DNA of 34,341 nucleotides. It comes from Nocardioidaceae bacterium (lineage in GTDB: Bacteria > Actinomycetota > Actinomycetes > Propionibacteriales > Nocardioidaceae). The stretch covers positions 1 through 34,341 of the forward strand of contig WQZX01000037.1 of NCBI GenBank assembly GCA_009780515.1. Reading direction: 5' to 3'. The stretch's first letter is position 1. The number at the start of each line of letters is the position of its first letter. Both the position numbers and the translations under genes were made by a program. Positions 6,680 to 13,877 of this stretch are shown piece after piece. The notes under the pieces were generated by a model. The model was given only the letters and a program-made list of their open reading frames with translations, had not been told where the DNA came from and did not search any database.

Positions 6680-8782
6680 TTGTCGAGACTGAGCGATCTG
6701 CTTGCGCAGGTCGAGCGATCCGACCCGGCCCTTGCCGCCGATCTCCGGTCCGAGGTCAAGGCTCTCTCCGAGCGCCGACAGTTCGGCCTCAACTTCGAGC
6801 GCCACCAGCCTGAGGCCGTCGAGCTCCCGGGGCGTCCGGTCCGTCGTGGCGACAAGGTGCGGGCGCTGCCGCCGCGGGGGAGTACGTCGAGGGGAGACTC
6901 ACGCATCTGGCTCGTGCTCCGGGTCGCGGGTGAGGTCGCGACGCTCGCTCTGGACGAGGAGCGGACCGAGGTCCCGGTCGCCGACCTCGTCGTGGTGGCG
7001 GAGTACCGCGACCCGATCTACCCGGGCCTGCGCTCGACCGGTCGGGTCGAGCGGGGTGCCGCCGACGACCCGTTCCACACCGTCATCAACGCCGAGAACT
7101 TCCATGCTCTCGAAGCGCTGCTCTACACCCACGAGGGCAAGGTCGACGCGATCTACATCGACCCGCCCTACAACACCGGTGCCAAGGACTGGAAGTACAA
7201 CAACGACTACGTCGACGGCGACGACGACTACCGGCACTCCAAGTGGCTGGCCTTCATGGAGCGTCGGCTCAAGCTCGCCCAACGGCTGCTGAATCCGGAC
7301 AACTCGGTCCTCATCGTCACCATCGACGAGAAGGAGTACCTCCGCCTCGGGCTGCTCCTGCAACAGACCTTCCCGGAAGGTCGCATCACGATGGTTTCCA
7401 GCTCCATCAACTCGGCGGGCGCGACGAGGAAGGGGAGTTTTGCGAGGGCAGCCGAGTACCTCTACTTCGTGATGCTTGGCACGAGTCGGCCGGCCCCTCT
7501 TCCGCTCGAGGGGGAGTGGAACGCTGTCAAGACCGACAACAAACTCGACATCTACTGGAGTCGGCTAATTCGTAGCGGGGCGGACTCGGCGCGGCATGAC
7601 AGCCCCAACCAGTTCTATCCGATCTTCATCGGGCAGGGAGCGGATGGGCCCGAGTTCTACGGAGTTGGAGACGCTCACTTTGGTGATCGAGGTGACCTTG
7701 AGGTCCCGCGTGGAGAGGTTGCAATCTGGCCACTCCGGCGCGATGGATCCGAGGGACGCTGGCGGATCAGTGCGCAAGCTCTTCGCTCGCTAATCTCAGA
7801 GGGTCACGTCCGCATTGGGGCATGGCGGGCTGAAGCGACGACGATCTACTACCTCAAGCAGGGGGAGAGCGCGAAGGTTGCGGGCGGCGACTTCGCCGTA
7901 ACGGGCCGTAGAAGCGACGGATCGGTGATTACAGACGCGTCGAACTACGTCGCGCGCTTCGTGCCAACCGACATCTGGCGCATTACGAGTCACGATGCCG
8001 GCAATAGCGGAAGCCGTCTGATCGATCGACTGTTGGGCGGTCGTAAGTTCCCGTTCCCCAAGTCGCTCTACGCCGTCGAGGACGCCCTCCGTTTCTTCGT
8101 GAGCGACAAGCCCAACGCCGTCGTACTCGACTTCTTCTCCGGCTCCGGTACCACAGTCCACGCGGTGATGCGCCTCAACAAGCAGGACGGTGGGCGCCGG
8201 CAGTGCATCAGCGTGACCAACAACGAGGTGAGCGCGGACGAGCAGAAGAAGCTGCGGGAACAGGGCCTGCGACCAGGCGATCCGGAGTGGGAGCGGTGGG
8301 GGATCTGCGACTACATCACCAAGCCGCGCATCCGTGCCGCCATCACCGGTCGCACGCCGGACGGCGACCCGATCAAGGGCGACTACAAGTTCACCGACGA
8401 GTTCCCGATGAGCGACGGGTTCACGGCGAACGCCGAGTTCTTCACGTTGACCTACGAGGCGCCACGCACGATCGCGCACCACAAGAGCTTCGAGGCGATC
8501 GCGCCACTGCTGTGGCTCAAGGCAGGTGCGACGGGTCGCCGGATCGACCGCGCGACGGACACCTTCGAGGTCGCCGACACCTACGGCGTGCTCTTCTCGG
8601 TCGACGCGGCCGGTGACTTCCTGGCGGAGCTCGTCGACCACGAGGGCGCGCGGATGGCGTTCATCGTCACCGACGACGAGCGCGCGTTCCAGATGGTGTG
8701 CGCCGACCTGCCCGACCACGTCGAGCCGGTACGGCTCTACGAGTCCTACCTCGCCAGCTTCACGATGGGGACGCAGGCGTGA
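6680..8782 (+). CDS. Type III-like adenine DNA methyltransferase (Mod)
   Basis: The 700-aa N6-adenine methyltransferase has the beta-class motif order: the catalytic DPPY (DAIYIDPPYNTG, 161-164) comes first, then a target-recognition region, then the AdoMet-binding FSGSGTT (about 485-491). That order and the partner helicase downstream fit the Mod subunit of a Type III or related system. The start is TTG 6680 with only a weak G-rich ribosome site; poor translation may be intended for a regulated operon. The N-terminal 110 residues are an extra domain with a small beta-rich segment (IWLVLRVAGEVATLALDEE). Codons from about 7395 to 8040 are far less GC-biased than the flanks, matching the target-recognition segment. 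The stop overlaps the helicase start (GTGA). Confidence 0.88.
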   Translation: MSRLSDLLAQVERSDPALAADLRSEVKALSERRQFGLNFERHQPEAVELPGRPVRRGDKVRALPPRGSTSRGDSRIWLVLRVAGEVATLALDEERTEVPVADLVVVAEYRDPIYPGLRSTGRVERGAADDPFHTVINAENFHALEALLYTHEGKVDAIYIDPPYNTGAKDWKYNNDYVDGDDDYRHSKWLAFMERRLKLAQRLLNPDNSVLIVTIDEKEYLRLGLLLQQTFPEGRITMVSSSINSAGATRKGSFARAAEYLYFVMLGTSRPAPLPLEGEWNAVKTDNKLDIYWSRLIRSGADSARHDSPNQFYPIFIGQGADGPEFYGVGDAHFGDRGDLEVPRGEVAIWPLRRDGSEGRWRISAQALRSLISEGHVRIGAWRAEATTIYYLKQGESAKVAGGDFAVTGRRSDGSVITDASNYVARFVPTDIWRITSHDAGNSGSRLIDRLLGGRKFPFPKSLYAVEDALRFFVSDKPNAVVLDFFSGSGTTVHAVMRLNKQDGGRRQCISVTNNEVSADEQKKLREQGLRPGDPEWERWGICDYITKPRIRAAITGRTPDGDPIKGDYKFTDEFPMSDGFTANAEFFTLTYEAPRTIAHHKSFEAIAPLLWLKAGATGRRIDRATDTFEVADTYGVLFSVDAAGDFLAELVDHEGARMAFIVTDDERAFQMVCADLPDHVEPVRLYESYLASFTMGTQA

Positions 8783-11313
8783 AGCTCGAGCTGAAGGACT
8801 ACCAGGCCGACGCGGTCGCCGATGTGCTCGACCGCCTGACCAAGGCGAAGCAGATGCTCGGCCTCGGCATGAGCTCGTCCGTCGGCCTCACCGCTGCGAC
8901 CGGTGCCGGCAAGACGGTGATGGCGGCCGCCGTGATCGAGGCGCTCTTCTTCGGCAGCGACGACTTCGACGTACCTGCCGATCCGACGGCGACCGTGCTC
9001 TGGTTCACCGGAGACCCGTCGCTCAACGAGCAGACGCGGCACCGGATCATGCAGGCGTCCGACCGGATCGGCAGCAGCCGCCTGCGGGTGGTCGAGTCGA
9101 CGTTCAGCGACGAGCAGCTGCGTGCGGGCACGGTCTACTTCCTCAACTCCCAGAAGCTCGGCAAGAAGGCACGGCTGGTCCGTGGGGGCGGGGCCGAGGA
9201 CGACGCCGAGGTCCTCGCTGCGCCGGACATGCGGGCCCGCACCTTCTGGGAGGTGCTGGCGAACACCATCGATGACCCTGCGACGACGCTCTACGTGATC
9301 CTCGACGAGGCGCACATCGGCATGAAGACCTCCTCGCGCGACGCGGGGGAGAAGTCGACCATCGTCTCGACCCTGATCAACGGCGAGGCCGACGCACCGC
9401 CGGTGCCGATCGTGCTCGGCATCAGCGCGACCATCGACCGCTATCGCAAGGCGATGGAGCGGGCGCGCGATCGCACCACGCTGCCCGACGTCACGGTGGA
9501 TCCCGTCCGAGTCCAGGAGTCGGGGCTGCTGAAGGACAGCCTGATCCTGTCGTTCCCTGCGGAGGTCGGTGTCTTCGACACGGTGCTGCTGCGGCACGCG
9601 GTCGCGCGGACGAAAGAGGCGAGCGACCTGTGGGCCACCTACCACGCCGCGCAGGGAGGGACCGGCCCGCTGGTCGAACCGCTGCTCGTCGTACAGGTGC
9701 CGAACAAGCCGTCGGAATCCCTGCTGGCGGACGCGGTCGCGACGGTGTTGGACGAGTGGCCCGAGCTCGCCGCTGACAACATCGCCCACGTCTTCGGCGA
9801 GGGTGGGACGCTCCTGGCCGGAGGTCACGAGATCGCCTACGTCTCTCCGGAGGACGTCGCCGAGCGCAAGCACGTGCGGGTGCTGCTGGCGAAGGACGCG
9901 ATCTCGACCGGCTGGGACTGCCCGCGGGCCGAGGTCCTCGTGTCCTTCCGGCCGGCCAACGACCTGACGCACATCACCCAGCTCCTCGGCCGGATGGTGC
10001 GCACCCCGCTGGCGCGCCGCATACCGGGGGACGACCGTCTGAACGCCGTCGAGTGCATCCTGCCGTTGTTCAACCGCTCCGCCGCCGAGCAGGTCGCCCG
10101 GCAGATCAACGGCACCGACGACGACGTCCGGCCCGGCCCCGAGGTGATCGTCCGCAAGCAGGACTTCGTCGCGAACCGGGACGTCCCGGACACGGTCTGG
10201 GCCGCGTTCGACCGGCTGCCCTCGCAGACGGTGCCGCGTCGTGGATCCAAGCCGGTCGGGCGGTTCACCGGCTACGCCGCCGCGTTGGCGAAGGACGGGC
10301 TGCTGCCGGGTGCCTACGAGGCCGCGATGGCCGCACTGGTGGGATTCCTGCGTGGCAAGGCCGTGCAGTACGAAGCGCAGGTCGAGGAGCAGGTGTCCGA
10401 CGTCCTGGAGATGAGCGGCGAGCGGATCGTCGTCGGTCTGGACGTGGCGATGACGGCCGGCTCGGAGACGTTCGCGCTTCGTGCCGACGACAAGGCGGTC
10501 GAGGCCGACTACCGGACGGCTCGCCAGGTGCTCACGCCCCAGCTCGCGGCGGCGTACGCGGAGGCGCTCGAGGACGTCTACGACGACGGCTACTTCGAGG
10601 CGCACCTGCGTACGGCCGCGCTCGCCCGGGTGCCTGAGGTCGTTGACCAGCTGGGAGTCGAGGCCGACCGGCTGTTCCGTGAGTGGGATGCCTCCCATCG
10701 CGTCGCGATCAAGGCGCTGAGCGACGAGCGCAAGGCCGTGTACGACAACCTGCGCTCCGCGGCGGGGGAGCCGATGCCCATCGACATCTCCCGGCCCGGC
10801 GTACGGACCGAGGCGGTGGAGGACCTGCGCGGGAACGTGTTGGAGACCGTGGGCGGGCACCTCTTGGCCGACGGTGCGGGTCAGTTCCCGGTCGGTGGCC
10901 TGCTCGCGTGGGAGCGGACGGTGCTGGAAGCCGAGCTCGTCCGATCCGTTGCCTGGTATCGGAACCCGTCGCGGGCATCGGCCGACGCGCTCGCCGTCGC
11001 CTATCGCGATCTCCAGGGCTCCTGGCGGCGACTCTGCCCCGACTTCGTGTTCTTCGAGGAGGTGCGCGGCAACGTCGTGCCGTCGATCGTCGACCCGCAC
11101 GGCACCTACCTCAGCGATGCGCTCCCCAAGCTTCGGGGGCTCGCGACGTACGCCGAGGGCAACGCTGACCACTTCCACCGCATCGAGGCCGTCGCCGAGG
11201 TCGACGACAGGCTGCGGGTGCTCGACCTGACGCAGGTGCGCGTGCGGGAGGCGGTCGCCGAGGCGGAGGACGCCGAGTCGCTCTATCGCTCCCACGTTGC
11301 TGTCGACTACTGA
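8779..11313 (+). CDS. Type III-like restriction subunit (Res), superfamily 2 helicase
   Basis: The 844-aa protein starts at GTG 8779 inside the mod stop codon. Superfamily 2 motor motifs are complete: Walker A AATGAGKT (39-46), DEAH (176-179) within VILDEAHIG, SAT (about 216-218) and motif VI QLLGRMVRTP (from 401). These define a ResIII/DEAD helicase fold, as in Res subunits that translocate or switch on DNA after Mod binds. The C-terminal region, where Type III enzymes carry a PD-(D/E)xK nuclease, reads CPDFVFFEE (D755) and then SIVDPHGTYLSDALPKL (D772). I see an Asp-Pro-His in place of the usual E-x-K. Nuclease activity is therefore uncertain. The mod partner and tight coupling support function with the methylase. 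Confidence 0.85.
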   Translation: MKLELKDYQADAVADVLDRLTKAKQMLGLGMSSSVGLTAATGAGKTVMAAAVIEALFFGSDDFDVPADPTATVLWFTGDPSLNEQTRHRIMQASDRIGSSRLRVVESTFSDEQLRAGTVYFLNSQKLGKKARLVRGGGAEDDAEVLAAPDMRARTFWEVLANTIDDPATTLYVILDEAHIGMKTSSRDAGEKSTIVSTLINGEADAPPVPIVLGISATIDRYRKAMERARDRTTLPDVTVDPVRVQESGLLKDSLILSFPAEVGVFDTVLLRHAVARTKEASDLWATYHAAQGGTGPLVEPLLVVQVPNKPSESLLADAVATVLDEWPELAADNIAHVFGEGGTLLAGGHEIAYVSPEDVAERKHVRVLLAKDAISTGWDCPRAEVLVSFRPANDLTHITQLLGRMVRTPLARRIPGDDRLNAVECILPLFNRSAAEQVARQINGTDDDVRPGPEVIVRKQDFVANRDVPDTVWAAFDRLPSQTVPRRGSKPVGRFTGYAAALAKDGLLPGAYEAAMAALVGFLRGKAVQYEAQVEEQVSDVLEMSGERIVVGLDVAMTAGSETFALRADDKAVEADYRTARQVLTPQLAAAYAEALEDVYDDGYFEAHLRTAALARVPEVVDQLGVEADRLFREWDASHRVAIKALSDERKAVYDNLRSAAGEPMPIDISRPGVRTEAVEDLRGNVLETVGGHLLADGAGQFPVGGLLAWERTVLEAELVRSVAWYRNPSRASADALAVAYRDLQGSWRRLCPDFVFFEEVRGNVVPSIVDPHGTYLSDALPKLRGLATYAEGNADHFHRIEAVAEVDDRLRVLDLTQVRVREAVAEAEDAESLYRSHVAVDY

Positions 11314-11333
11314 CGGACCCAAGCCTGCGCTCC

Positions 11334-11352
11334 GGTGTCAGCTGGTGACACC
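11334..11352. promoter_or_regulatory. Small inverted repeat between res and the YjbQ gene
   Basis: GGTGTCA (11334-11340) and TGACACC (11346-11352) form a 7-bp inverted repeat with a 5-nt centre. It lies 21 bases after the res stop and about 35 bases before the YjbQ start. It could be a weak terminator or an operator upstream of a -10-like CAGGAT (11374-11379); the sequence alone does not decide. Confidence 0.35.
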
Positions 11353-11386
11353 TCAGCACAGGCGAAGGACTGGCAGGATCGACCCC

Positions 11387-11791
11387 ATGGACTCCGAGAT
11401 GCAGACCTACCGCACCGGGGGCGAGGAGGTCGTCCTCGACATCACCCGCGACGCGGCTGCGTTCGCGGCCGGCAGGGGAGACGGGCTGCTGCACGTGTTC
11501 GTGCCGCACGCGACGGCCGGGATCGCGATCATCGAGACCGGGGCCGGGAGCGACGACGACCTGCTCGCCGCGCTGGGCGACCTGCTGCCCAGGGACGACC
11601 GCTGGCAGCACCGGCACGGCAGCGTGGGTCACGGGCGGAGCCACGTCATGCCGGCGCTGGTGCCGCCGTACGCGTCGGTGCCGGTGATCGACGGCCGCCT
11701 CGCGCTCGGCACCTGGCAGAGCATCTGCCTGGTCGACCTGAACGTCGACAACGCCGAGCGGCAGGTGCGCTTCAGCTTCCTCGCCGGCTGA
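11387..11791 (+). CDS. YjbQ/UPF0047 family protein (secondary thiamine-phosphate synthase-like)
   Basis: The 134-aa protein belongs to the small YjbQ (UPF0047) family. Members have weak thiamine-phosphate synthase activity, but the true cellular role is unsettled. Family motifs are clear: VFVPHATAGIAIIE near the N-terminus, the His-rich HRHGSVGHGRSHVMPALVPP in the middle and the C-terminal GTWQSICLVDLN. The start ATG 11387 lies seven bases after CAGGAT, compatible with a near-leaderless transcript. An upstream extension of the frame is not supported. It stands alone between res and a convergent gene and is probably unrelated to restriction. Confidence 0.9.
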   Translation: MDSEMQTYRTGGEEVVLDITRDAAAFAAGRGDGLLHVFVPHATAGIAIIETGAGSDDDLLAALGDLLPRDDRWQHRHGSVGHGRSHVMPALVPPYASVPVIDGRLALGTWQSICLVDLNVDNAERQVRFSFLAG

Positions 11792-11896
11792 CCGCGGGGA
11801 ACAGCCGGCGAGCCGAGTCAGCTGCGGGTCACCGTGGGTGCGGTCAGGGCGAGAGGTACGACGACCGAGGGGCTCGAGGTGGGTCGTGTGGGTGGA

Positions 11897-11944
11897 GGTC
11901 GTGTGTCTCAGACCCCGCCCTGGCGATGCCTCAGGCACACGACC
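11897..11944. repeat. Palindromic repeat, copy 1
   Basis: Twelve-base arms (GGTCGTGTGTCT at 11897-11908 and AGGCACACGACC at 11933-11944, one G-U mismatch) flank a 24-bp centre containing CAGACCCCGC and TGGCGATGCCTC. The same arms and centre recur at 11968-12017. Confidence 0.8.
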
Positions 11945-11967
11945 CGGTGAGGGCTGGTGACCTGCGT

Positions 11968-12017
11968 GGGTCGTGTGCCTCAGACCCCGCTGTGGCGATG
12001 CCTCAGGCACACGACCC
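11968..12017. repeat. Palindromic repeat, copy 2
   Basis: Perfect 13-bp arms, GGGTCGTGTGCCT (11968-11980) and AGGCACACGACCC (12005-12017), enclose a 24-bp centre nearly identical to copy 1. Two copies in direct succession with compensatory arm differences suggest a dispersed structured repeat, possibly acting as a bidirectional terminator or transcript stabiliser. Confidence 0.85.
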
Positions 12018-12057
12018 CGATGACCGGCGCCGTTCGCCCGCGGCAGGCCCCGAACGA

Positions 12058-12096
12058 CGAAGACCGCGCCCGGGCGAGGCCCGGGCGCGGTCTTCG
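12058..12096 (-). terminator. Strong hairpin terminator for the Gln/Gly/His-rich gene
   Basis: An 18-bp perfect inverted repeat (12058-12075 with 12079-12096) with a 3-nt loop lies 15 bases past the stop of the minus-strand gene. The arms are very GC-rich and read CGAAGACCGCGCCCGGGC. No U-run follows on either strand, which is normal for actinobacterial terminators. Confidence 0.75.
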
Positions 12097-12110
12097 GTGC
12101 TGGCGTGGCG

Positions 12111-12509
12111 TCAGTCGCGGTTGCCCTGGTGGCCGCCACCGTGGTGCTGACCCTGGTGCTGGCCGCCACCCTGGTGGTTGCCCTGGTGCTGGCCCTGTCC
12201 GCCACCGTGGTGCTCGCCCTGGCCGCCGCCCTGGTGGCCCTGGCCCTCCTGGCGCTGACCGCCTTGGCCCTGCTCGCGGGCCTGCGCGGGCTGGTCCTGC
12301 TGGTCCTGCTGATCCTGCTGATCCTGCTGGCCCTGGCCGCCGCCGGCGTTGTCGGCGTTGTCGGCCGGCTTGTCGGAGTCGCCGAGCAGGCCGCCGAGAC
12401 CGGCGGGCGCGTGCTCAGCGGCGACCTCCTTGGCCTTGTTGACGACGTCGTCGCCGTGCTCGCTGACCGCGTCCTGTGCGGCGCCCTTGATGCTGTCGAA
12501 CATTCCCAT
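12111..12509 (-). CDS. Small protein with Gln/Gly/His-rich repetitive tail
   Basis: The 132-aa protein starts at ATG 12509 (minus) with GGGGGA seven bases upstream. Residues 1-45 (MGMFDSIKGAAQDAVSEHGDDVVNKAKEVAAEH) look like one amphipathic helical segment, reminiscent of the short actinobacterial MT0933/Rv0909-like antitoxin family, though I cannot confirm this. Residues about 57-132 are low complexity: first QDQ repeats (DQQDQQDQQDQ), then Gly/Gln/His repeats such as HQGGGQHQGQHHGGG. The tail has about ten histidines and could bind metal or be disordered. At DNA level a 9-bp repeat (near 12294-12330) underlies the QQD part. Function unknown. Confidence 0.7.
   Translation of the reverse strand: MGMFDSIKGAAQDAVSEHGDDVVNKAKEVAAEHAPAGLGGLLGDSDKPADNADNAGGGQGQQDQQDQQDQQDQPAQAREQGQGGQRQEGQGHQGGGQGEHHGGGQGQHQGNHQGGGQHQGQHHGGGHQGNRD
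12294..12332. repeat. 9-bp tandem repeat encoding QQD units
   Basis: Four near-identical 9-bp units, gtcctgctg/atcctgctg, lie in tandem and encode the QQD run of the minus-strand protein. The neighbouring codons for HQG/GGQ are also repetitive but less regular. Confidence 0.7.
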
Positions 12510-12650
12510 GATGTTTCCCCCGAGATAGATGGGTGGTTTCCGACCACCGTAGGGCAACGGACGCGCGGTGGACAGGGCCGCCGGATGAACGTCCGCTGTG
12601 AAATGCCGATCGCGGTGACGACCGCCGGGTCAGGTGTGCCGCCGCGACCG

Positions 12651-12665
12651 TAGGCTGGTGCGGTG
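12651..12665 (+). promoter_or_regulatory. Leaderless promoter of hisI
   Basis: TAGGCT (12651-12656) is six bases before GTG 12663. There is no Shine-Dalgarno sequence, so hisI mRNA probably begins at its start codon. Confidence 0.6.
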
Positions 12666-13004
12666 AACTCGCTGGACCCCGCCATCGCCGACCGCCTCCA
12701 TCGTACGCCGGACGGGCTGCTGCCCGCGATCGTGCAGCAGCACGACACCGGAGAGGTCCTGATGATGGCGTGGGTCGACGACGAGGCGCTGCACCGCACA
12801 CTGACGACCGGCCGCGCGACGTACTGGAGCCGCTCGCGGCAGGAGTACTGGGTGAAGGGCGAGACGTCCGGCAACCCTCAGCACGTCAGGGAGGTCCGGA
12901 TCGACTGCGACGGCGACACGCTGCTGTTCAAGGTCGACCAGGTCGGCGTCGCCTGCCACACCGGCGCGCGCACGTGCTTCGACGAGGGTCTGCTCGGTGG
13001 CTGA
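12663..13004 (+). CDS. hisI: Phosphoribosyl-AMP cyclohydrolase
   Basis: Opens the adenine ring of PR-AMP to give ProFAR, the substrate of PriA. The 113-aa protein is the stand-alone HisI without a HisE domain, as usual in actinobacteria. The Zn/Mg-binding core [25 protein letters not shown] contains the expected Cys (CDGD, ACHTG, TCF) and Asp ligands, and [11 protein letters not shown] and [14 protein letters not shown] precede it. It starts at leaderless-type GTG 12663. Its end overlaps the next gene by 8 nt. In M. tuberculosis and Streptomyces trpE lies between hisI and that gene; here it does not. Confidence 0.96.
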   Translation: MNSLDPAIADRLHRTPDGLLPAIVQQHDTGEVLMMAWVDDEALHRTLTTGRATYWSRSRQEYWVKGETSGNPQHVREVRIDCDGDTLLFKVDQVGVACHTGARTCFDEGLLGG

Positions 13005-13626
13005 GCGCGACGAGGCGGCGCGGGGCGGCCGCCGTACCTTCTTGCCCGTCGTGGGCCTCGGCCTCATCGGCGGGATCGCCGCAGCGATCGGCGGCCACAA
13101 GACCATGCTGCAGATCCCCGGCTCCTACATGACCTCCCTCAAGGCGGTCGATCCGGCGGCCAGCCTGCAGGCCAGCAACGGCGTCGACTTCCCGCTCGCC
13201 GGTGCGCTGGCGCTCGTCACGCTCGCGGCCTGGGCCGTCGTGCTGGTCAGTCGCGGGTTCGTACGACGCGCGATGGCGGTGCTGACCGCGGCGGCCGCGG
13301 CCGGCGTCGTGGTGGTCCTGGTGGTCGGCGGCATCTTCCAGCGGAGCAGCGCGGCGTCCAGCCTCAGCAACCGGATCGGCGCGACCGACACCGTTCCTCT
13401 GCAGGCCTCGGTGTCGTTCTGGGTCTCGCTCGTCGGGGCCCTGGTCAGCCTGGTCGCCGCGGTCGCCGCGGCCCGGCTCGCCCCCGCCTGGCCCGAGATG
13501 GGCACCAAGTACGACGCCCCCGGCGGCTCGGCCGGCGCGACCGAGGGCGCTGCGATCCCGGTCGAGGACCGCTCCAACCTGGAGCTGTGGAAGTCGCTCG
13601 ACGAGGGCCACGACCCGACAGAATGA
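12997..13626 (+). CDS. Tryptophan-associated integral membrane protein (TIGR02234-like)
   Basis: The 209-aa protein of unknown biochemical role belongs to a family found next to trp genes in actinobacteria (Rv1610-like). It starts at GTG 12997, overlapping hisI by 8 nt, with GAGGG upstream. Four hydrophobic segments are visible at about residues 16-33, 66-84, 91-111 and 141-162. An extracytoplasmic loop after the first has the family-type stretch [30 protein letters not shown]. The C-terminal 40 residues are hydrophilic and acidic. Its neighbours hisI and trpCBA fit the known context. No enzymatic motif is seen. Confidence 0.85.
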   Translation: MAERDEAARGGRRTFLPVVGLGLIGGIAAAIGGHKTMLQIPGSYMTSLKAVDPAASLQASNGVDFPLAGALALVTLAAWAVVLVSRGFVRRAMAVLTAAAAAGVVVVLVVGGIFQRSSAASSLSNRIGATDTVPLQASVSFWVSLVGALVSLVAAVAAARLAPAWPEMGTKYDAPGGSAGATEGAAIPVEDRSNLELWKSLDEGHDPTE

Positions 13627-13634
13627 GGGCTGCG

Positions 13635-13640
13635 TAGAAT
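13635..13640 (+). promoter_or_regulatory. Promoter -10 element before the HGxxPAAW gene
   Basis: TAGAAT at 13635-13640 is a good -10 hexamer, 35 bases before the start of the small membrane protein. A short leader with a clear GAGGAG ribosome site (13665-13670) follows. This suggests independent expression of the two small genes from hisI. Confidence 0.45.
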
Positions 13641-13675
13641 CAGCGCGCAAGCACCGTTTCATCCGAGGAGTGCAG

Positions 13676-13876
13676 ATGGCCGACAACCACGGCAACACCC
13701 CGGCGGCCTGGACCGCCGTCCTGATCGCCCTGGCCGGCTTCGTGGTCGGTGGCGTCGGCATGATGATCGAGCCGATCAGCTGGGTGGTGTTCTGGGTGGG
13801 CGTCGCGCTCGTCGTCGTCGCTGCGATCGCCTTCGGCCTGATGGCCAAGCTGGGGTTCCACGAGCCGGGTCACTGA
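13676..13876 (+). CDS. HGxxPAAW family small membrane protein
   Basis: The 66-aa protein has two transmembrane helices (about residues 13-32 and 36-56) and begins MADNHGNTPAAWTAV, carrying the HGxxPAAW motif that names this actinobacterial family. The start is ATG 13676, set five bases after GAGGAG; the in-frame GTG at 13670 overlaps that ribosome site and is rejected. It sits between the tryptophan-associated membrane protein and a DUF2752 protein, as in related genomes. Role unknown. Confidence 0.88.
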   Translation: MADNHGNTPAAWTAVLIALAGFVVGGVGMMIEPISWVVFWVGVALVVVAAIAFGLMAKLGFHEPGH

Positions 13877-13877
13877 T

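Larger units (their letters stand above)
11792..12110. other. Intergenic region with palindromic repeats
   Basis: This stretch of about 320 bases between the ends of two convergent genes has no supportable coding region. It is largely occupied by two copies of a long palindromic repeat (11897-11944, 11968-12017), a partial third copy near 11878, and a strong terminator hairpin (12058-12096). Confidence 0.75.

Noticed and set aside
8746..11322. 858-codon minus-strand frame across res
   Set aside because: Antisense shadow caused by GC3 bias; low-complexity Arg/Asp/Val composition and no motif.
11897..12017. Insertion-sequence ends
   Set aside because: No transposase gene and no target duplication are visible; the elements are palindromes, not terminal inverted repeats.
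11111..12874. 587-codon minus-strand frame spanning four features
   Set aside because: It crosses real genes on both strands and a terminator, and its composition is Arg/Ser/Pro/Thr-rich noise.
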